Shown piece after piece: positions 8,859 to 17,876 of a stretch of 64,000 nt of DNA (the first letter of the stretch is position 1; each line of letters opens with the position of its first letter). The notes under the pieces are model-generated. The model was not told the origin of the DNA, searched no databases, and worked only from the letters and a program-made list of their open reading frames with translations. Location: assembly GCF_013409625.1 (NCBI RefSeq), contig NZ_JACCBF010000001.1, positions 2,731,001 through 2,795,000 of the forward strand, given 5' to 3'. The stretch comes from Nocardioides kongjuensis (GTDB lineage: Bacteria; Actinomycetota; Actinomycetes; Propionibacteriales; Nocardioidaceae). The translations under genes were made by a program, and so were the position numbers.

Positions 8859-10370
8859 TCAGTCGTCGACCAGGGTCTGGCCCATGCGCTGGTAGGCCTC
8901 GGGCCGGTTGCTGCGGGCCCGGAGCGCGATGGCGAGGCCGACCAGGATGGTCAGCACGTGGATCCACGGCAGGCTGTTGATCACGCTCGACGTGGTTCCG
9001 GTGATCGACTCGTAGTTGACCAGCGCGAGCACGGTCAGCGTCGCGAGAGCGACGGTGGCGATCGCCGGGGCGATGACGTGGACCCAGCCGCGCTCGCCGC
9101 GCCGCCAGAAGAAGACGACGACCGCGCCGGAGGTGGTGGTGATCAGCAGGAGCAGACCGACGGCACCGAAGCCGGTCATGGCGGAGGTCAGGGTGGTCAG
9201 CGGGTCGAGTCCGGCAATGGCGAAGCCGGACACGACGAGGGCCATCACCCCGAAGCTGCCGATGCCGGCGCGGGTCGGCGAGGAGTACGTCGGGTGCACC
9301 TGCGAGAGCGCGGTCGGCATGAACCCGTCGCGGGACAGGGCGAACAGGTAGCGCGACGCGGCGTTGTGGAAGGCGAGGACGCCGGCGAAGCAGCTGGTCA
9401 CGATCAGGACCTCGAGGATCTTGGTCCATGCCGTGCCGACGTAGCTGTCGCTGAGCGCGTACGCGAAGGCACCCGGGTCGGCGAGCGCCGTCGCGGGCGC
9501 GGCATCGCCACCACCGCCGACGACCATGGCCCAGGCGGTGAACATGAAGAAGGCGCCGATCCCCAGCGTGGAGGCGTAGGTCGCACGGGGCACCGTGACC
9601 TCGGGGTCACGGGCCTCCTCGGCGTAGATCGCGGTTCCCTCGAAGCCCTGGAAGCAGGAGAAGCAGAAGATGATGCCGACACCGATGGCACCGCTGAGCA
9701 CGTGGGTCGGCGAGAAGGAGGCGAGGCTGAAGGACCCGGGACCCTCCTGGAACAGGATCGCGAGGTCGAGGACCAGCACGACGGTCCCCTCGAGGACGAG
9801 CGCGACGGCCAGCACGCCGGCAGCGAGCGTGATGCGGAAGTAGCCGAGCACCAGGCAGATCACCAGACCCACCAGTGAGTAGACCCACCACGGGATCGTG
9901 ACGCCGAAGAAGCCCTCCACGCTGGTGCTCGCGAAGAAGCCCATCGCGCCACAGGTCGCCGTACCGACGGCCAGGTAGGCGCTGAGGGCGACGTACGCCG
10001 CGGCGAGGCCGGGCGGGCGGCCGACGCCGTTGGTGACGTAGGCGAAGAACGCCCCGGCGTTGCGGACGAACGGCACCATCCGGGTGAAGCCAACAGCGAA
10101 CAGGGTGAGGATCGCCGCCACCACGACGAACATGCCGGGCGTGCCGACGCCGACGCCGAGCGCGAGGGCGAGGGGGATGAGGGCGACCGCGCCACCGGCG
10201 GGGGCGACCGCGGCCATCACCATGAACACGATGTGGGCGGGCCCGAGCGTGCCCTGGGCGAGGCCCGGGGTGATGCCGACGCTGGAGGCTCCGGACCCCA
10301 CGGCCGATTCCTCGGTGGTGATGAGGAGGCGTGCTTCCTCCGGGCTGATCCTGCTGTCCTCGCTGGTCAC
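8859..10370 (-). CDS. APC-superfamily amino acid/amine permease
   Basis: 503 residues from GTG 10370, chosen because AAGGAG lies 6 bases upstream (10377-10382); the longer open frame upstream looks non-coding. About twelve hydrophobic segments follow a short cytoplasmic tail. Family signatures include AVAPAGGAVALIPLALALGVGVGTPG in helix 1, FSCFQGFEGTAIYAEEARDPEVTVPRA (the conserved GFE and E-E-x-x-x-P loop) and LFALSRDGFMP. APC permeases import amino acids, polyamines or related amines by proton symport. It is divergent from the acyl-CoA ligase operon, and the 242-base gap holds a 17-bp dyad at 10523, so both may be co-regulated. The second APC permease at 45.9 kb is related but clearly distinct. 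The substrate is unknown. Confidence 0.85.
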   Translation of the reverse strand: MTSEDSRISPEEARLLITTEESAVGSGASSVGITPGLAQGTLGPAHIVFMVMAAVAPAGGAVALIPLALALGVGVGTPGMFVVVAAILTLFAVGFTRMVPFVRNAGAFFAYVTNGVGRPPGLAAAYVALSAYLAVGTATCGAMGFFASTSVEGFFGVTIPWWVYSLVGLVICLVLGYFRITLAAGVLAVALVLEGTVVLVLDLAILFQEGPGSFSLASFSPTHVLSGAIGVGIIFCFSCFQGFEGTAIYAEEARDPEVTVPRATYASTLGIGAFFMFTAWAMVVGGGGDAAPATALADPGAFAYALSDSYVGTAWTKILEVLIVTSCFAGVLAFHNAASRYLFALSRDGFMPTALSQVHPTYSSPTRAGIGSFGVMALVVSGFAIAGLDPLTTLTSAMTGFGAVGLLLLITTTSGAVVVFFWRRGERGWVHVIAPAIATVALATLTVLALVNYESITGTTSSVINSLPWIHVLTILVGLAIALRARSNRPEAYQRMGQTLVDD

Positions 10371-10522
10371 GAGCGTCTCCTTCTGCTGTGCCGGGGTGTG
10401 CGGAACTCCGCTCGACGCGTGGTTCCGGCCAGGGACTGGTGGGGCGCGGTGTCCGAGCCGCGGGCTGCCCGAGTTGCCTGGCTCACAGTCTTGGCACGGC
10501 TCGCGCGGCTGTTGAACCGCCC

Positions 10523-10539
10523 GGTCCGGTGAGTGGTCC
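10523..10539. promoter_or_regulatory. 17-bp dyad (family GGTYCG-N5-CGRACC)
   Basis: GGTCCG-GTGAG-TGGTCC lies in the divergent promoter region between the APC permease (start 10370) and the acyl-CoA ligase (start 10613). The left half matches the shared motif exactly and the right half is imperfect. The same pattern recurs at about ten other places in the window, nearly all intergenic and near starts of catabolic genes. Confidence 0.45.
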
Positions 10540-10612
10540 GCACCCGTGGCGCGCGCCCGGAGGCCGGTCGAGACTGGCGAGGACACACCGGAAGGCGGCG
10601 GGAGGAGGACTC

Positions 10613-12127
10613 GTGGCGACGCCCCGATCCCTCGCCGAGGCGGTCCGGATCCGCGCCGAGGCGAACCCCGACGGCGAGCTCGTCCGCGTCGCCGGTGGCA
10701 CCTCCGATGCCGCGATGCGTACGGCGGCCGGGCTCTACGAGCACGCCGAGATTCTCGCGCGCGGACTGGCCCGCTGGATAGGCCCGGGCGCCGCGGTCAC
10801 GACTGCCGTCGAGCCCGGCACCGCCACGATCGCGCTGAGCACCGCGCTGTCGATCCTGGGCGCCGTCGAGGTGGCCCTGCCGGCCGGTACGGACCGGGTC
10901 GACGCGCACCGGCTCGCGACCGCGACCGACTCAGCGGCGACCCTCGTCGCACCTGCCCGGTTGGCCGCGCAGCCCTGGCTGGCAGACCTGCCGGCTCGCA
11001 CCCGGCTCGGCACGGCGCCGACGACGGCCCTCGAGCAGCTCGATCCCCACCCGCTCCCCCACCACCGGCCACAGCTGGAGACGCCGGCGGTGGTGATGCT
11101 GACGTCCGGGACGACCGGCCGCACCAAGGGCGCCCTGCTGCCGAACGGTGCGGGGCTCGGCCAGGCCCGGCGGGTGCAGCGGGCGATGGCGTACACGCCG
11201 GAGGACGCGCTGCTCAGCTTCTTCCCCTGGCAGCACGTCAATGCCCGGCACGCCGCCTTCCTGCCGGCGGTGATCTCGGGCGCCCGCCTCGTCGTGTGGC
11301 CGCGCTTCTCCGCCTCCCGCTTCTGGCAGACGGCCGCAGCGGAGGGCGTCACCGCGTTCAACTTCATGGGCGCAGTGTGCGCGATGCTGCTGCGCCAGCC
11401 GCCCGGCCCGCACGACCGTGGACACCTCGTCCGCCGCGCGTACGGCGGGCCCGCCCCGGCGGAGATGGTGCACGCGATGGCCGAGCGCTACGGAGTCCGG
11501 CTCCGCCAGGCCTATGCGTGCACCGAGCTCGGCGACGTGGCGACCACCGGTGCCGAGATCCGCCCCGGGGCCGCAGGTCGCCCGGTGCCTGAGTACGACG
11601 TCGAGGTGCGCGCCGGCGAGCTGGTGGTGCGCCCGCGCGTGCCCGCGCTGACCGCGATCGAGTACGTCGGCGATCCCGAGGCGACGGCCACCGCGTGGCG
11701 CGACGGCTGGTTCCACACCGGTGACCAGGCCCGGCTCGACGACGGCTGGCTGGTCGTCGAGGGCCGCAGCGCGGACGTGATCCGGCGGCGCGGCATCAGC
11801 ATCGGCGCGAGCCGGATCGAGGACGCGGTCGCGCAGTTCGGCGGGGTGGCGGAGGTCGCGGCCATCGGCGTGGAGTCCGAGCTCACCGAGGACGAGGTGC
11901 TCGTGGTCGTCGTACCGACCACGGAGGGACTCACCCCCGCCGCGATCCACGCCCACTGCCGCGACGTGCTGCCCCGGCACGCCGTACCCCGCTTCATCAG
12001 CATCGAGCCGACCCTGCCGCGCAATCAGAGCCTCAAGGTGCTGCGCCGCATCCTGCGCGAGCGCGGCCTCCCACCTGACGCGTGGGACGCCGAACGACCA
12101 GCACCCCATCAACAGGAGAGCCCATGA
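10613..12127 (+). CDS. AMP-dependent acyl-CoA synthetase/ligase (ANL superfamily)
   Basis: 504 residues from GTG 10613, preceded by GGAGGAGG at 10601-10608. It activates a carboxylic acid with ATP and joins it to CoA. Core motifs in order are the P-loop TSGTTGRTKGA, ACTELGD in place of the usual YGxTE, WFHTGDQARLD, GRSADVIRRRGISIGASRIE at the hinge, and LPRNQSLKVLR with the C-terminal catalytic Lys. The N-terminal domain is shorter than in acetyl-CoA synthetase, as in aromatic or crotonobetaine-type ligases. Its stop overlaps the next gene by ATGA (12124-12127), so translation is coupled to the CoA-transferase. Ligase, CoA-transferase and crotonase together look like a route for degrading a carnitine-like or aromatic acid via CoA thioesters. 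The substrate is not determinable. Confidence 0.85.
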   Translation: MATPRSLAEAVRIRAEANPDGELVRVAGGTSDAAMRTAAGLYEHAEILARGLARWIGPGAAVTTAVEPGTATIALSTALSILGAVEVALPAGTDRVDAHRLATATDSAATLVAPARLAAQPWLADLPARTRLGTAPTTALEQLDPHPLPHHRPQLETPAVVMLTSGTTGRTKGALLPNGAGLGQARRVQRAMAYTPEDALLSFFPWQHVNARHAAFLPAVISGARLVVWPRFSASRFWQTAAAEGVTAFNFMGAVCAMLLRQPPGPHDRGHLVRRAYGGPAPAEMVHAMAERYGVRLRQAYACTELGDVATTGAEIRPGAAGRPVPEYDVEVRAGELVVRPRVPALTAIEYVGDPEATATAWRDGWFHTGDQARLDDGWLVVEGRSADVIRRRGISIGASRIEDAVAQFGGVAEVAAIGVESELTEDEVLVVVVPTTEGLTPAAIHAHCRDVLPRHAVPRFISIEPTLPRNQSLKVLRRILRERGLPPDAWDAERPAPHQQESP

Positions 12128-14325
12128 CCCGACCGATCCGCGTCCTCGACCTCACCGACGACCTCGCGTTCCAGGCGGCCCGCCTTTTCGTCGGCATGGG
12201 CGCCGACGTGCTGCGCGTCGAGCGTCCCGAGGCACCACCGCTGCGGCGCTCGGCACGGTTGCACTGGCATGCGGGGAAGCGCGTGACGAGTCCCACCGAC
12301 GACGAGCAGTACGACGCCCAGGTCGCTCGGCTCGTGAGGGACGCTGACGTCGTCGTCGAGTCCGGCCCCGTCCGGCGGCTGCGCACCCCGGCGCTGCGCG
12401 AGGCGGATCCCGCCGCCTGGCAGCAGGTCGCTCACGTCGTGGTCACCCCGTTCGGACTCGACGGTCCGCGGCGCGACTGGCTGGCCGACGACCTCGTGCT
12501 CAGCGCGGCAGGCGGGATGGCCTGGCTGGGCGGCGATCCGGGCCGGGCGCCCGAGCCGCCGCCGCGCGAGCAGGCGGTCCAGCTCGCCGGCGCGCACGCC
12601 GCGATCGGTGCCCTGCTCGCCCTGGTCGCCCGCGATCGGACCGGTCGGGGACAGCTGGTCGAGATCTCCGCCCAGGAGGCGGTCGCCGCCACGCTCGAGA
12701 CCGGCGCGATCGCGTGGATCCACGGTGAGGTCGTGCCGGGGCGGACCTCGGGGGTCTACGGCCACGTCGCGCACCGGGTGTTCGCGACAGCCGACGGTCA
12801 TGTTGCGGGCGGCTACTCCGGCAGCCCGCGGATGTGGGACGACCTGCTGGCCTGGCTGGTCGAGGAGGGCGAGGCCGAGGACCTCGCCGAGGAACAGTGG
12901 CAGGACGTCGAGGTGCGCTGGAAGGGCCGCCCGCACGTCGACGAGGTCGTTGCGCGGTTCGCGGCCCGTCGTACGTCGGCCGAGCTGGCCGCAGAGGCCC
13001 GCCGCCGGGCCCTCCCGTGGGCCGAGGTCACCCCGCCTGGCGCGCTCGGCGCCAACCCCCAGCTCCGGGACCGGGAGTTCCCGGTCCGCATCGGCGAGCT
13101 CGAGGACGCCGGCTTCCCGTTCGCCTCACCCGGCCTGGTCCGACCCGTGCGGCTCGCCGAGCCAGTCAGCGTCGAGGACGCCGCGGACTGGGTCCCGCGT
13201 CGGGCGCCGATCACGACGCGCCGCCGCACAGCTCCCGCGGACCTGCCCGCGGATGCCCCCGCCCTTGCCGGGGTGCGGGTCCTCGACCTGACCTGGGTGC
13301 TCGCGGGCCCCTACGTCACCAAGACCTTGGCCGAGCACGGCGCCGACGTCGTGAAGGTCGAGTCGTCGCACCGCAAGGACCCGACCCGCTTCTCCCCCGG
13401 CATGCGCCTGCGGCCGGGGGCGTCGTACGACGACAGCGGCTACTTCCTCAACTTCAACCGCAACAAGCGCAGCCTCGCGCTCAACCTGCGCGACCCACGC
13501 GGGCAGGAGCTGCTCCGGGCCCTGGTCCCCCACGTCGACGTGGTCGTGGAGAACTTCAGCCCGGGGGTGCTGGCCAAGTGGGACCTGGCCTACGACCAGC
13601 TCCGCGACCTCAACGAGGAGGTCGTCCTGGTCTCGATGGCCGGTGTCGGCCAGGACGGCCCGTGGCGCTCGGCGGTCACCTTCGCCGACACCCTGGCCGC
13701 GATGTCCGGTCTCACCTACGAGACCGGTCGCGCGGACCGCGCACCGCAGGGCCTGACCTTCGGGCTGGGTGACATGGTCGCGGCCAATGCGGCCACGCTG
13801 GCCACCCTCGAGCTGCTTTACGCCGGGCAGGGCGGGCACGTCGACCTGTCGCAGCTCGAGGCGATGGCGGCGAGCCTGGGGCCGGCGGTGCTGGAGGCAG
13901 CGCTCGGCGAGCCGGCGGCGACCGCGCCGGGGATCGTCGTACCCACCGCGGGAGCGGACCGGTGGCTCGCCGTCGGCGCCGGCGCGCCCGCCGACATCGC
14001 GGCCCGCGCCGCCGGCTGCGACGCCGACGAGCTCGCCGCCGATCTGCAGGCGCAGGGCATCGCGGCCCACCCGGTCCGCGACGGCCGCGACCTCGTCGAC
14101 CTCGACCCGCAGCTGGCGGCTCGCGGCTTCTACCGCACGCTCACCCACCCGATCGCCGGGCCGGTGCTGCACGAGGGACTCGTCGAGCACCTCGCTGCGA
14201 CGCCGGGCGCACTCACCGCGCCCGCTCCCCTGCTCGGCCAGCACACCGACGAGCTGCTCACCGAGCTGCTCGGCCTCGACCCGGCCGAGCTCGCCACCCT
14301 GCACCAGGAAGGTGTCCTCTCATGA
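12124..14325 (+). CDS. Tandem-fused CaiB/BaiF family III CoA-transferase
   Basis: 733 residues, about twice the usual family length, containing two CaiB/BaiF domains head to tail. Domain 1 (~1-370) starts IRVLDLTDDLAFQAARLFVGMGADV; domain 2 (from ~380) starts VRVLDLTWVLAGPYVTKTLAEHGADVVKVE and keeps NFNRNKRSLALNLRDPRG. Family III enzymes use one Asp to carry CoA as an aspartyl-CoA thioester. Domain 2 has it in GLGDMVAAN (D550). At the equivalent place domain 1 reads AVQLAGAHAAIG, with Q153 instead of Asp, so probably only the second half is catalytic. Ordinary family members are interlocked homodimers, so a fusion with one active half is plausible. It overlaps both neighbours by ATGA, indicating a tightly coupled operon with the ligase and hydratase. 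Confidence 0.88.
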   Translation: MTRPIRVLDLTDDLAFQAARLFVGMGADVLRVERPEAPPLRRSARLHWHAGKRVTSPTDDEQYDAQVARLVRDADVVVESGPVRRLRTPALREADPAAWQQVAHVVVTPFGLDGPRRDWLADDLVLSAAGGMAWLGGDPGRAPEPPPREQAVQLAGAHAAIGALLALVARDRTGRGQLVEISAQEAVAATLETGAIAWIHGEVVPGRTSGVYGHVAHRVFATADGHVAGGYSGSPRMWDDLLAWLVEEGEAEDLAEEQWQDVEVRWKGRPHVDEVVARFAARRTSAELAAEARRRALPWAEVTPPGALGANPQLRDREFPVRIGELEDAGFPFASPGLVRPVRLAEPVSVEDAADWVPRRAPITTRRRTAPADLPADAPALAGVRVLDLTWVLAGPYVTKTLAEHGADVVKVESSHRKDPTRFSPGMRLRPGASYDDSGYFLNFNRNKRSLALNLRDPRGQELLRALVPHVDVVVENFSPGVLAKWDLAYDQLRDLNEEVVLVSMAGVGQDGPWRSAVTFADTLAAMSGLTYETGRADRAPQGLTFGLGDMVAANAATLATLELLYAGQGGHVDLSQLEAMAASLGPAVLEAALGEPAATAPGIVVPTAGADRWLAVGAGAPADIAARAAGCDADELAADLQAQGIAAHPVRDGRDLVDLDPQLAARGFYRTLTHPIAGPVLHEGLVEHLAATPGALTAPAPLLGQHTDELLTELLGLDPAELATLHQEGVLS

Positions 14326-15098
14326 CCCGCACCCACACCGGCTTCCGCATCGAGCACGACGGCCCGGTCGCCGTGGTGACGATCGACCATGGCAAGGTGA
14401 ACATCGTCGACCCGGAGCTGATCGACGCCCTGGTCGCCGGGCTGCCCGACGTGCTCGACGACCCGGAGGTCCGCTGCGTCGTGGTGCGCGGCAAGGGCCG
14501 GATCTTCGTCGGCGGCGCCAACCTGACAGTGATGCGCCTGCTCGATCCCGACACCTATCGCGCGATGCGTCGCTGGGTCGACGTGCAGCGGCTGCTCGAA
14601 CGGGCCCCCAAGCCGGTCGTCGCCGCCCTCAACGGCCACGCCCTCGGCGGCGGCGCGGAGCTCGCCCTCGCCTGCGACCTGCGGATCCTGCACGCCGACG
14701 CGACCTTCGGCTTCCCCGAGAGCTCGCTCGGCATCTTCCCCGGCGCAGGCGGCTCGCAGCGACTGCCGCGGCTGGTCGGGCCGCACCGGGCCAAGCGGAT
14801 GATCATCGACGCGACCCGGTACGACGCCGCGCAGGCGCTCGCCGAGGGCCTGGTGGACCTCGTGGCCGGTGCCGACTTCGACGAGGTCGTCCGCGCGGAG
14901 GCGCACCGCCTCGCCGCACGGCCCACCGCGACCATCGGGCTGGTCAAGCGCGCCATCGACGACGGCCTCGACCTGCCGATCGACGAGGCGATGGCGGTCG
15001 AGGAGCGCTACGTGCTGGAGAACATCCGGCTCCAGGACGCGGCCGAGGGGATCCAGGCCTTCCTCGACAAGCGGCAACCCGTCTTCACCGGACGCTGA
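14322..15098 (+). CDS. Enoyl-CoA hydratase/isomerase (crotonase superfamily)
   Basis: 258 residues, a normal length. Its ATG overlaps the stop of the CoA-transferase gene. The oxyanion-hole and active-site segments are clear: NGHALGGGAELALACDLRI with the first catalytic Glu, and FPESSLGIFPGAGGSQRLPRLVG with the second Glu in FPESS. It should add water across, or isomerise, the double bond of an acyl-CoA made available by the preceding ligase and CoA-transferase. Crotonases can also catalyse dehalogenation or retro-Claisen cleavage, and the substrate cannot be read here. The gene ends before a strong bidirectional terminator at 15102. Confidence 0.88.
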   Translation: MTRTHTGFRIEHDGPVAVVTIDHGKVNIVDPELIDALVAGLPDVLDDPEVRCVVVRGKGRIFVGGANLTVMRLLDPDTYRAMRRWVDVQRLLERAPKPVVAALNGHALGGGAELALACDLRILHADATFGFPESSLGIFPGAGGSQRLPRLVGPHRAKRMIIDATRYDAAQALAEGLVDLVAGADFDEVVRAEAHRLAARPTATIGLVKRAIDDGLDLPIDEAMAVEERYVLENIRLQDAAEGIQAFLDKRQPVFTGR

Positions 15099-15101
15099 CG
15101 C

Positions 15102-15139
15102 GAACGGCCCGGCCGCCCCGAGGGGCGGCCGGGCCGTTC
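15102..15139. terminator. Bidirectional terminator hairpin between convergent genes
   Basis: Two perfect 18-base arms (15102-15119 and 15122-15139, very GC-rich) are separated by GA. The hairpin lies between the enoyl-CoA hydratase stop (15098, plus) and the MDR gene stop (15164, minus). There is only a short T-poor tail, usual for high-GC actinobacteria. Confidence 0.8.
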
Positions 15140-15163
15140 TGCACTCCGCTCTCCAGCGTGACG

Positions 15164-16162
15164 TCAGGCGTTCGGGGCGGAGGGCACCACGACCCCGCGA
15201 CCGTTGAGGCGCCCGGCGCGCAGCAGCTCCAACGCGTGACCGGTCTCCTCGAGCTTGAACTCCTCGACGTTGAGATCGAGCTCGCCGGCGACGAGCAGGT
15301 CGGCCAGCTCACCCGCGACCGCACGCCCCTCCGCGTCGCGGCGGATCATGTTGACGGGCAGCATGGCGACGTCGTCGAGCAGCCAGTTGGACAGCTCGAG
15401 GGTGACCTCGGTGCCAGCGACGTACCCGATCAGCGCGGCCCGTCCGCCCGGACGCACCGCGCGCAGCCGGGCCGGGAGTCCGGGCCCGCCGATGGTGTCG
15501 ACGAGCAGGGTGGCCGGGCGATCGCGGACGAAGGCCGCGAGCGCCTCGGTGTCCGTCGAGTCGAGAGCCGTCACGCCCTCGGGCAGGGCGGCCGCCTGGC
15601 CGGCGTCGAGCACGAGCGCCGTGACCGTCGCCCCTGCGCGGCGGGCCAGCTGCACGACCATCGAGCCCACGGCACCGGCAGCGCCGGCGACGAGGACGTG
15701 CTCGTCGGCCGCGACGACGTCGTCGAACCAGCGTCCGAGGCGACCGACGCCGTTCAATGCCGTGTGGGCGGTGGTGGTCGGCACCCAGAAGGTCGCCCCC
15801 AGCGCGGGGCTCAGTCCGTCGGCGACCGGGACCAGGGTCGCGGACTTCGCGACGACGTACTCCGCCCAGGTGCCGGGACGGAGCATCCCGAGCCCGCCGC
15901 CACGCAGCACCACCCGGGTGCCCGGCGCGAGCTCCGCGGACTCCACGACCACGCCGCAGCCCTCGACCCCGGCGATGTAGGGCAGCTCGGGCTTGATCCC
16001 GAAGCTGCCGCCCGCGACGGTCAGGTCGAGGTGGGCCACCGCCGCAGCCTCGACCCGGACCAGTGTCTCTCCGTCGCGCGGCACCGGTCGCGGCACCTCG
16101 TCGATCGTCGGCTGCTGGCCCCACGCGTGGATCCGGGCCGCCTTCATCGTCGCGTCCGTCAC
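15164..16162 (-). CDS. Zinc-independent MDR-family oxidoreductase (quinone reductase-like)
   Basis: 332 residues from GTG 16162, with GGAGGAG at 16171-16177; its start overlaps the aldehyde dehydrogenase stop as GTGA. The medium-chain dehydrogenase/reductase fold is shown by the GroES-like start (EVPRPVPRDGETLVRVEAAAV), YIAGVEGCGVVVE, and the Rossmann segment VLVAGAAGAVGSMVVQLARRAGA. The Cys/His ligands of the catalytic and structural zinc ions are missing, so it belongs to the quinone or enoyl reductase branch using NADPH. It is the last gene of the esterase-MFS-ALDH-MDR operon. Reduction of an alpha,beta-unsaturated carbonyl intermediate is a reasonable guess, but the substrate is unknown. 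Confidence 0.82.
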   Translation of the reverse strand: MTDATMKAARIHAWGQQPTIDEVPRPVPRDGETLVRVEAAAVAHLDLTVAGGSFGIKPELPYIAGVEGCGVVVESAELAPGTRVVLRGGGLGMLRPGTWAEYVVAKSATLVPVADGLSPALGATFWVPTTTAHTALNGVGRLGRWFDDVVAADEHVLVAGAAGAVGSMVVQLARRAGATVTALVLDAGQAAALPEGVTALDSTDTEALAAFVRDRPATLLVDTIGGPGLPARLRAVRPGGRAALIGYVAGTEVTLELSNWLLDDVAMLPVNMIRRDAEGRAVAGELADLLVAGELDLNVEEFKLEETGHALELLRAGRLNGRGVVVPSAPNA

Positions 16163-17706
16163 TGTCCCTGCTCCTCCGATCGGGCCTGGCCCCACAGCGG
16201 GAACCGCTGGAGGCCGAGGCCGATGTTGACCGACTTCACGGCCGTGTACTCACGCAGCGTCTCGAGGGAGAGCTCGCGGCCGAAGCCGCTCTCCCCGACA
16301 CCGCCCATGGGCATTCCGGGGGCGAGGTCGAACCAGCGGTTGACCCACACGATCCCGGCCTCGAGCTGCGCGGCCACGGTGTGCGCCCGGCGCAGGTCGC
16401 TGGTCCAGACACCAGCAGCGAGACCGTACGGCGTGCTGTTGGCACGGGCCACGGCCTCCTCGTCGGTGCGGTACTTCTGCACGACGGTGACCGGACCGAA
16501 CACCTCGGTGCCGCTGATCGTCGACCCGCCGTCGTCGTCGGCCAGCAGGACGGGGCGCTGGAAGTAGCCGTCCGCGAGGTCCTGCGGCAGGTCGAGGGGC
16601 TCGTCACCGGTCACGAACCGCACACCCTCGGCACGGGCGCGGTCGAGGTGACCGCGGACCAGCTCCAGCTGTCGCGCGGAGACCAGCGGGCCGACCTCGG
16701 TGGCCGGGTCGAGTGCGTCACCGACCCGGATGCGGCGTGCGGTCGCGGCGAAGCGCTCGACGAACTCGGCGTGCACCTTCTCGTGCACCAACAGCCGGGA
16801 GGCGGCGATGCACGCCTCTCCGTTGGCGAGGTAGATGCCCATCAGGGCGTCCTCGACGGCGCGCTCGAGGTCGGCGTCCTCGGCGACGATCATCGCGCTC
16901 TTGCCGCCGAGCTCCATCAGGCTCGGCGTGAGCGTCTGGGCGGCTGCGCCGAGGATGGCGCGGGCCGTGGCGGGCCCGCCGGTGAAGGTGATCTTGGCGA
17001 TGTCGGGGTGACCGACCAGCGCGGCGCCGGTCTCCGGGCCGACGCCGGTCACGACGTTGACGACGCCGGGCGGCAGCAGGTCGGCGACCAGGCGGAGGAA
17101 CTCGAGCACGCTCGCGGTGGCGTACTCCGACGGCTTGACGACGACCGTGTTGCCCCCGGCCAGAGCGGGCGCGAGCTTGTTGGACAGCGTGATCAGCGGA
17201 GAGTTCCACGACAGCACTGCTGCGACGACGCCGATCGGCTCACGCCGCGTGTAGACGAGGGTCTCGGGGTCGGCGACCGGGATCTGCTCACCGTTCAGCG
17301 AGCGCACCACGCCGGCGAAGAAGCGGAAGATGGCGCAGACGGTCGGCAGGTCGGCGAGGTGGGCCTCGCGGATCGGCCGGCCGTTCTCGGTGGCGAGCAG
17401 GGGCGCGAACCGCTCGCCCTGCTCCTCGAACCGGTCGGCGATCGCCAGGAGCACCGTCTGGCGCTGGTCCAGGGTCGTGCGCCCCCACGCGCGCTGTGCG
17501 GCCCGGGCGGCCCGCACCGCCTCGTCGACGTCGCGCGCCGATCCCTGCGGCAGCGTGGCCCACGGCTGCCCCGTGCTCGGGTCGATCGCCTCGAAGGTGC
17601 CGGTCCCGGCGATCCAGTCGGCGCCGATCAGCTGCTCGTACGGCGCAGCGGGCACGTAGGCGCTGCGGGCGGAGGTCCTCATCGACGTGCTCACGGGCGT
17701 GGTCAA
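16159..17706 (-). CDS. Aldehyde dehydrogenase (NAD(P)+-dependent)
   Basis: About 515 residues from TTG 17706 (GAGAGG 7 bases upstream); GTG and ATG codons slightly downstream are alternatives, and the frame remains open further upstream. Typical ALDH landmarks: VVAAVLSWNSPLITLSNKLAPALAGGNTVVVKPSE (cofactor site), ITFTGGPATA, MELGGKSAMIV with the general-base Glu, NGEACIAASR with the catalytic Cys, and EVFGPVTVV near the C-terminus. It oxidises an aldehyde to the acid. It is preceded by a 170-base gap after the MFS gene, in which a 17-bp dyad (17788) sits, so it may have its own promoter, and it overlaps the MDR gene downstream. One of three aldehyde dehydrogenases in the window. Confidence 0.9.
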   Translation of the reverse strand: MTTPVSTSMRTSARSAYVPAAPYEQLIGADWIAGTGTFEAIDPSTGQPWATLPQGSARDVDEAVRAARAAQRAWGRTTLDQRQTVLLAIADRFEEQGERFAPLLATENGRPIREAHLADLPTVCAIFRFFAGVVRSLNGEQIPVADPETLVYTRREPIGVVAAVLSWNSPLITLSNKLAPALAGGNTVVVKPSEYATASVLEFLRLVADLLPPGVVNVVTGVGPETGAALVGHPDIAKITFTGGPATARAILGAAAQTLTPSLMELGGKSAMIVAEDADLERAVEDALMGIYLANGEACIAASRLLVHEKVHAEFVERFAATARRIRVGDALDPATEVGPLVSARQLELVRGHLDRARAEGVRFVTGDEPLDLPQDLADGYFQRPVLLADDDGGSTISGTEVFGPVTVVQKYRTDEEAVARANSTPYGLAAGVWTSDLRRAHTVAAQLEAGIVWVNRWFDLAPGMPMGGVGESGFGRELSLETLREYTAVKSVNIGLGLQRFPLWGQARSEEQGQ

Positions 17707-17787
17707 CGGCGCGCCTCTCTCGTGGGGGACGGATGACGTGGCGGTTGCGTCAGTCTGCCGGCTCCCCGCCCCCGGTCGCGTGTGCCC

Positions 17788-17804
17788 GATCCGGTGAGCG
17801 AACC
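17788..17804. promoter_or_regulatory. 17-bp dyad upstream of aldehyde dehydrogenase
   Basis: On the plus strand GATCCG-GTGAG-CGAACC; read in the direction of the gene, GGTTCG-CTCAC-CGGATC. It lies 82 bases upstream of the aldehyde dehydrogenase start, in the only sizeable gap inside that operon. Spacer and half-sites match the motif found at 10523, 33610 and 57621. Confidence 0.45.
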
Positions 17805-17876
17805 GGGCGTCGGGAGGGATCACGCGACGGGGACGGGGAGCAGGCGGGAGGCGCCTAGCCTCGGGATTTCACGGGG

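Noticed and set aside
8277..9878. 533-codon plus-strand frame over the end of the relaxase and the first APC permease
   Set aside because: Crosses two well-supported genes in other frames and has no recognisable protein features.
13769..16567. 932-codon plus-strand open frame
   Set aside because: It is an alternative frame across CaiB, hydratase and MDR genes, rich in Arg/Ser/Pro, without domains; long chance frames are normal at this GC content.
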